DNA of 64,000 bases from Pseudomonas capsici (GTDB taxonomy: Bacteria > Pseudomonadota > Gammaproteobacteria > Pseudomonadales > Pseudomonadaceae): the NCBI RefSeq assembly GCF_017165765.1, contig NZ_JAFGZD010000012.1, positions 1 to 64,000 on the forward strand. The letters run 5' to 3'. Under the pieces are notes generated by a model that had not been told where the DNA came from, did not search any database, and saw only the letters and a program-made list of their open reading frames with translations. Within the stretch, counting starts at the first letter, position 1. Every line of letters begins with the position of its first letter. Below, one piece after another: positions 61,917 through 64,000 of this stretch. Position numbers and translations under genes: made by a program.

Positions 61917-64000
61917 GACGCCGATACCACCTTGGCAGAAGTTTCCAACAGTAGAGGCAACAGGCTTTCGGCCAGTCGAGGTTCGCCAGGTACTTCGTGA
62001 TGCCCCACGTCCAGCGTCCATTGGCGAACGGCCTGCTGCGTATGCGCTTGCCACTGGGCACGCAGATCCGCATGGACATTGCCACGCCACACCCAGACCG
62101 GCACATCGACGACAGGCAAGGCCTGCTCATACAGGCGGGTCTTGATCGAGCGATACTGCTTCAACAGTGCAAGCAGTTCGGCGTCGGCGGCTTCCCATTG
62201 CAGATGCGAGCGTACCTGAGGATCGTTGAGCAACAGGTTGACGCCTTCGGCATAGTCATGACCGGCCAGCAGGCTCGTCAAGCGCTCGCGCAAGGATTCG
62301 CCAATCGGCTGTGCATGGCTGCGGCAGTAAAAGGCAAAATCGGCAATCAACTGCCCCGCCTCATCGCCCTCACCCGCCAGACTGCGCCGGGCATCGTGAT
62401 CGAGCACTGCAAGCCCTGCGATGTTAAAACCACTGGCCTGCAAGTGCGGCACCAGCAACAAGGCCAGTCGCGAAGCGAGGCTCCAGCCCAGCAGCACCAG
62501 AGGCCGCTGTTTCAATTCGACGGGGATGCTCGCCACATAGTGCTGCAACAGCGCATCCATAGCGCCTTCATCCCAGCCTTTTTCCACTGCAGCCAGACCA
62601 AAGACCGAGACTTGAGGCCCCAGATTGTCCACCAGCGGTTGATAGGCCTGCAGATGCCCCTGGGCTCCGTGCATCAGCAACACGGCGGGCGACTGTTCGT
62701 GAGCCTCATTCAGCACTTTCCAGGGTCCGCTGCTCTCGCCTTTGCCCAGACCATTGACCAGATTGCGCACCGTATGCCGTTCGAACAGAAGGTTGGTTGG
62801 CAGATTGAGCGCAAGACGCTCGCGCAGCAGCGATATGACCTTGATTGCTGCCAGCGAATGCCCGCCGACGCTAAAGAAGTTGTCGGTCACGCCCAGATCC
62901 TCGACACCCAGCACCTCGCACCAGATGGCCAGAATGGCGGTTTCCAGCTCACCGACCGGCGCCACGCGGGTGTTCTGCAAACGCTGCCGGGCACGCTCCA
63001 GCAGACTCTTGCGATCCAGCTTGCCGTTGCTGTTCAGTGGCAGGGCCTTGAGCTCCAGAATGCCGCTGGGCAGCATGTAGTCCGGCAGTTGACGAGCCAG
63101 GCTGGCACGCAGTTGATCTGCGCTCTGAGAACCGGCTTCGTCCTTGACGATAAAGGCCAGCAGACGCGCATGATCGCCTTCGCCATCCAGCAGCACCGCG
63201 GCCTGCAAGACGCCCGGCTGACCCAGCAGTGCCTGTTCGACTTCTGCCAGCTCCAGGCGGAAACCGCGAATCTTCACTTGCTGATCGTTACGTCCCAGGA
63301 TGCGCAGTGCACCATTGGCCTGACGCAAGGCCAGGTCGCCGGTGCGATACAGGCGGCTGCCGCTGAGCGGATCGACACCAAAGGCATTGCCGCCCACATC
63401 ACCCACGTAGCCTCGTCCGACACTGGCCCCACTGATGCACAGCTCGCCAGCCTGCCCCGGTGGCACCGGGCGCTGCTGTTCGTCCAGCAAATGGATACGG
63501 TTATCTCCCAGCACCTGACTCAGCGCAGTGCCTGCCACACCCTGCTCGAGATCGATGGCCTGCCAGAGCACGCCGACCGTGGTTTCGGTCGGGCCATAGT
63601 GGTTGTACACGCGGCAGGCCGGTTTCGACTCGACCAGACGACTCAGCAAATGCTCACCCACAGGCTCGCCGCCCAACACCAGCACCTGCCTCGGAAGCAC
63701 CTCGACGGCCTGCTCGCCCATCAGGGCTTCGAGATGCGAAGGCACGATCTTGAGGACATCCAGCGGGTAGCGCTTGAGTTCTTCGGCAAAGGCCCGGGCA
63801 TCGGTCACGGTGGATTGCTCCAGCACATGCACGCATCCGCCTTGCAACCAGGCCGGGAAAAGTACGGTATTGCCCAGATCCGCGAGCAACGACGACACCA
63901 GCCCATAATGCCCGCCCTCGGGCAGTTTCAGGGCTCGCGTCACTTGCGTGGCGTAATGGCGTAGCTGAGCCTGTTCGATCTGCACGCCTTTCGGTTTGCC
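61913..64000 (-). CDS. Non-ribosomal peptide synthetase, C-terminal part (A-T-TE), partial
   Basis: 695 residues are visible; the frame runs off the window at 64000. The edge reads GKPKGVQIEQ, the end of adenylation core A3. Then A4-A10 with NHYGPTETT and NGKLDRKSL, a carrier domain with DNFFSVGGHSLAA (phosphopantetheine Ser), and a thioesterase with LLGWSLASR (active Ser). Reading the specificity pocket against GrsA gives D, L, T, K, V, G, H, V, G, K, which is the aspartate code. Terminal module: releases the finished peptide. Confidence 0.92.
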   Translation of the reverse strand, partial: GKPKGVQIEQAQLRHYATQVTRALKLPEGGHYGLVSSLLADLGNTVLFPAWLQGGCVHVLEQSTVTDARAFAEELKRYPLDVLKIVPSHLEALMGEQAVEVLPRQVLVLGGEPVGEHLLSRLVESKPACRVYNHYGPTETTVGVLWQAIDLEQGVAGTALSQVLGDNRIHLLDEQQRPVPPGQAGELCISGASVGRGYVGDVGGNAFGVDPLSGSRLYRTGDLALRQANGALRILGRNDQQVKIRGFRLELAEVEQALLGQPGVLQAAVLLDGEGDHARLLAFIVKDEAGSQSADQLRASLARQLPDYMLPSGILELKALPLNSNGKLDRKSLLERARQRLQNTRVAPVGELETAILAIWCEVLGVEDLGVTDNFFSVGGHSLAAIKVISLLRERLALNLPTNLLFERHTVRNLVNGLGKGESSGPWKVLNEAHEQSPAVLLMHGAQGHLQAYQPLVDNLGPQVSVFGLAAVEKGWDEGAMDALLQHYVASIPVELKQRPLVLLGWSLASRLALLLVPHLQASGFNIAGLAVLDHDARRSLAGEGDEAGQLIADFAFYCRSHAQPIGESLRERLTSLLAGHDYAEGVNLLLNDPQVRSHLQWEAADAELLALLKQYRSIKTRLYEQALPVVDVPVWVWRGNVHADLRAQWQAHTQQAVRQWTLDVGHHEVPGEPRLAESLLPLLLETSAKVVSAS

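Noticed and set aside
61997..63964. 655-codon + strand frame
   Set aside because: Antisense shadow of the NRPS gene.

Overview
The window looks like Pseudomonas chromosome, probably from the P. syringae complex or a close relative. This is an inference from the moderately high GC content, the HSI-II-type gene order of a complete type VI secretion (T6SS) locus, and a pyoverdine-like siderophore toolkit (MbtH protein, diaminobutyrate aminotransferase, PvdE-type ABC exporter, FhuF-type reductase, NRPS). No rRNA, tRNA, IS element or CRISPR array was seen.

Layout: (1) 1-6.7 kb is accessory DNA. It holds a short YaaW-like gene, a hidden 54-aa gene, an unrecognised 537-aa protein, a frameshifted gene, and a large PHP-plus-ABC-ATPase protein of the TrlF type. 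(2) 6.8-11.0 kb carries a cytochrome P450, an Old Yellow Enzyme reductase with an NTF2-like partner, and a LysR regulator. (3) 11.2-16.0 kb is a cluster of small lipoproteins and exported proteins of unknown function. Four copies of a 21-bp near-palindromic element lie upstream of them and look like operators of one regulon. (4) 16.3-24.6 kb is the cargo end of the T6SS: VgrG, a Sel1-type exported protein, a 1012-aa effector that appears to combine several peptidoglycan hydrolase domains, and duplicated exported proteins that fit as immunity proteins. Fragments of vgrG and of a neighbouring gene lie between the duplicates and record module turnover. (5) 24.6-47.7 kb is the T6SS core on one strand (tssA B C E, then a PAAR/effector/immunity cassette, then tssF G H, a sigma-54 activator, a tiny lipoprotein, an FHA protein, tssJ K L M, phosphatase, kinase). 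Only hcp (tssD) is missing. The 738-bp leader of tssA carries a repeated pair of conserved motifs. (6) 48.4-57.6 kb holds an SMP-30-like protein, a DHA2 MFS exporter, and an RND pump with a divergent RstA/RstB-like two-component system. (7) 57.6-64.0 kb is a siderophore-type NRPS locus. Its terminal module, cut by the window edge, reads as aspartate-specific and ends in a thioesterase.

Working together: the T6SS core would fire VgrG and PAAR spikes carrying two separate cargo sets, each followed by candidate immunity genes. The Fur-box-preceded MbtH/Dab operon, the ABC exporter, the NRPS and FhuF would make, export and reduce one iron-chelating peptide. The two most interesting undescribed signals are the lipoprotein regulon of region 3 and the multi-hydrolase effector with its scarred immunity array in region 4.
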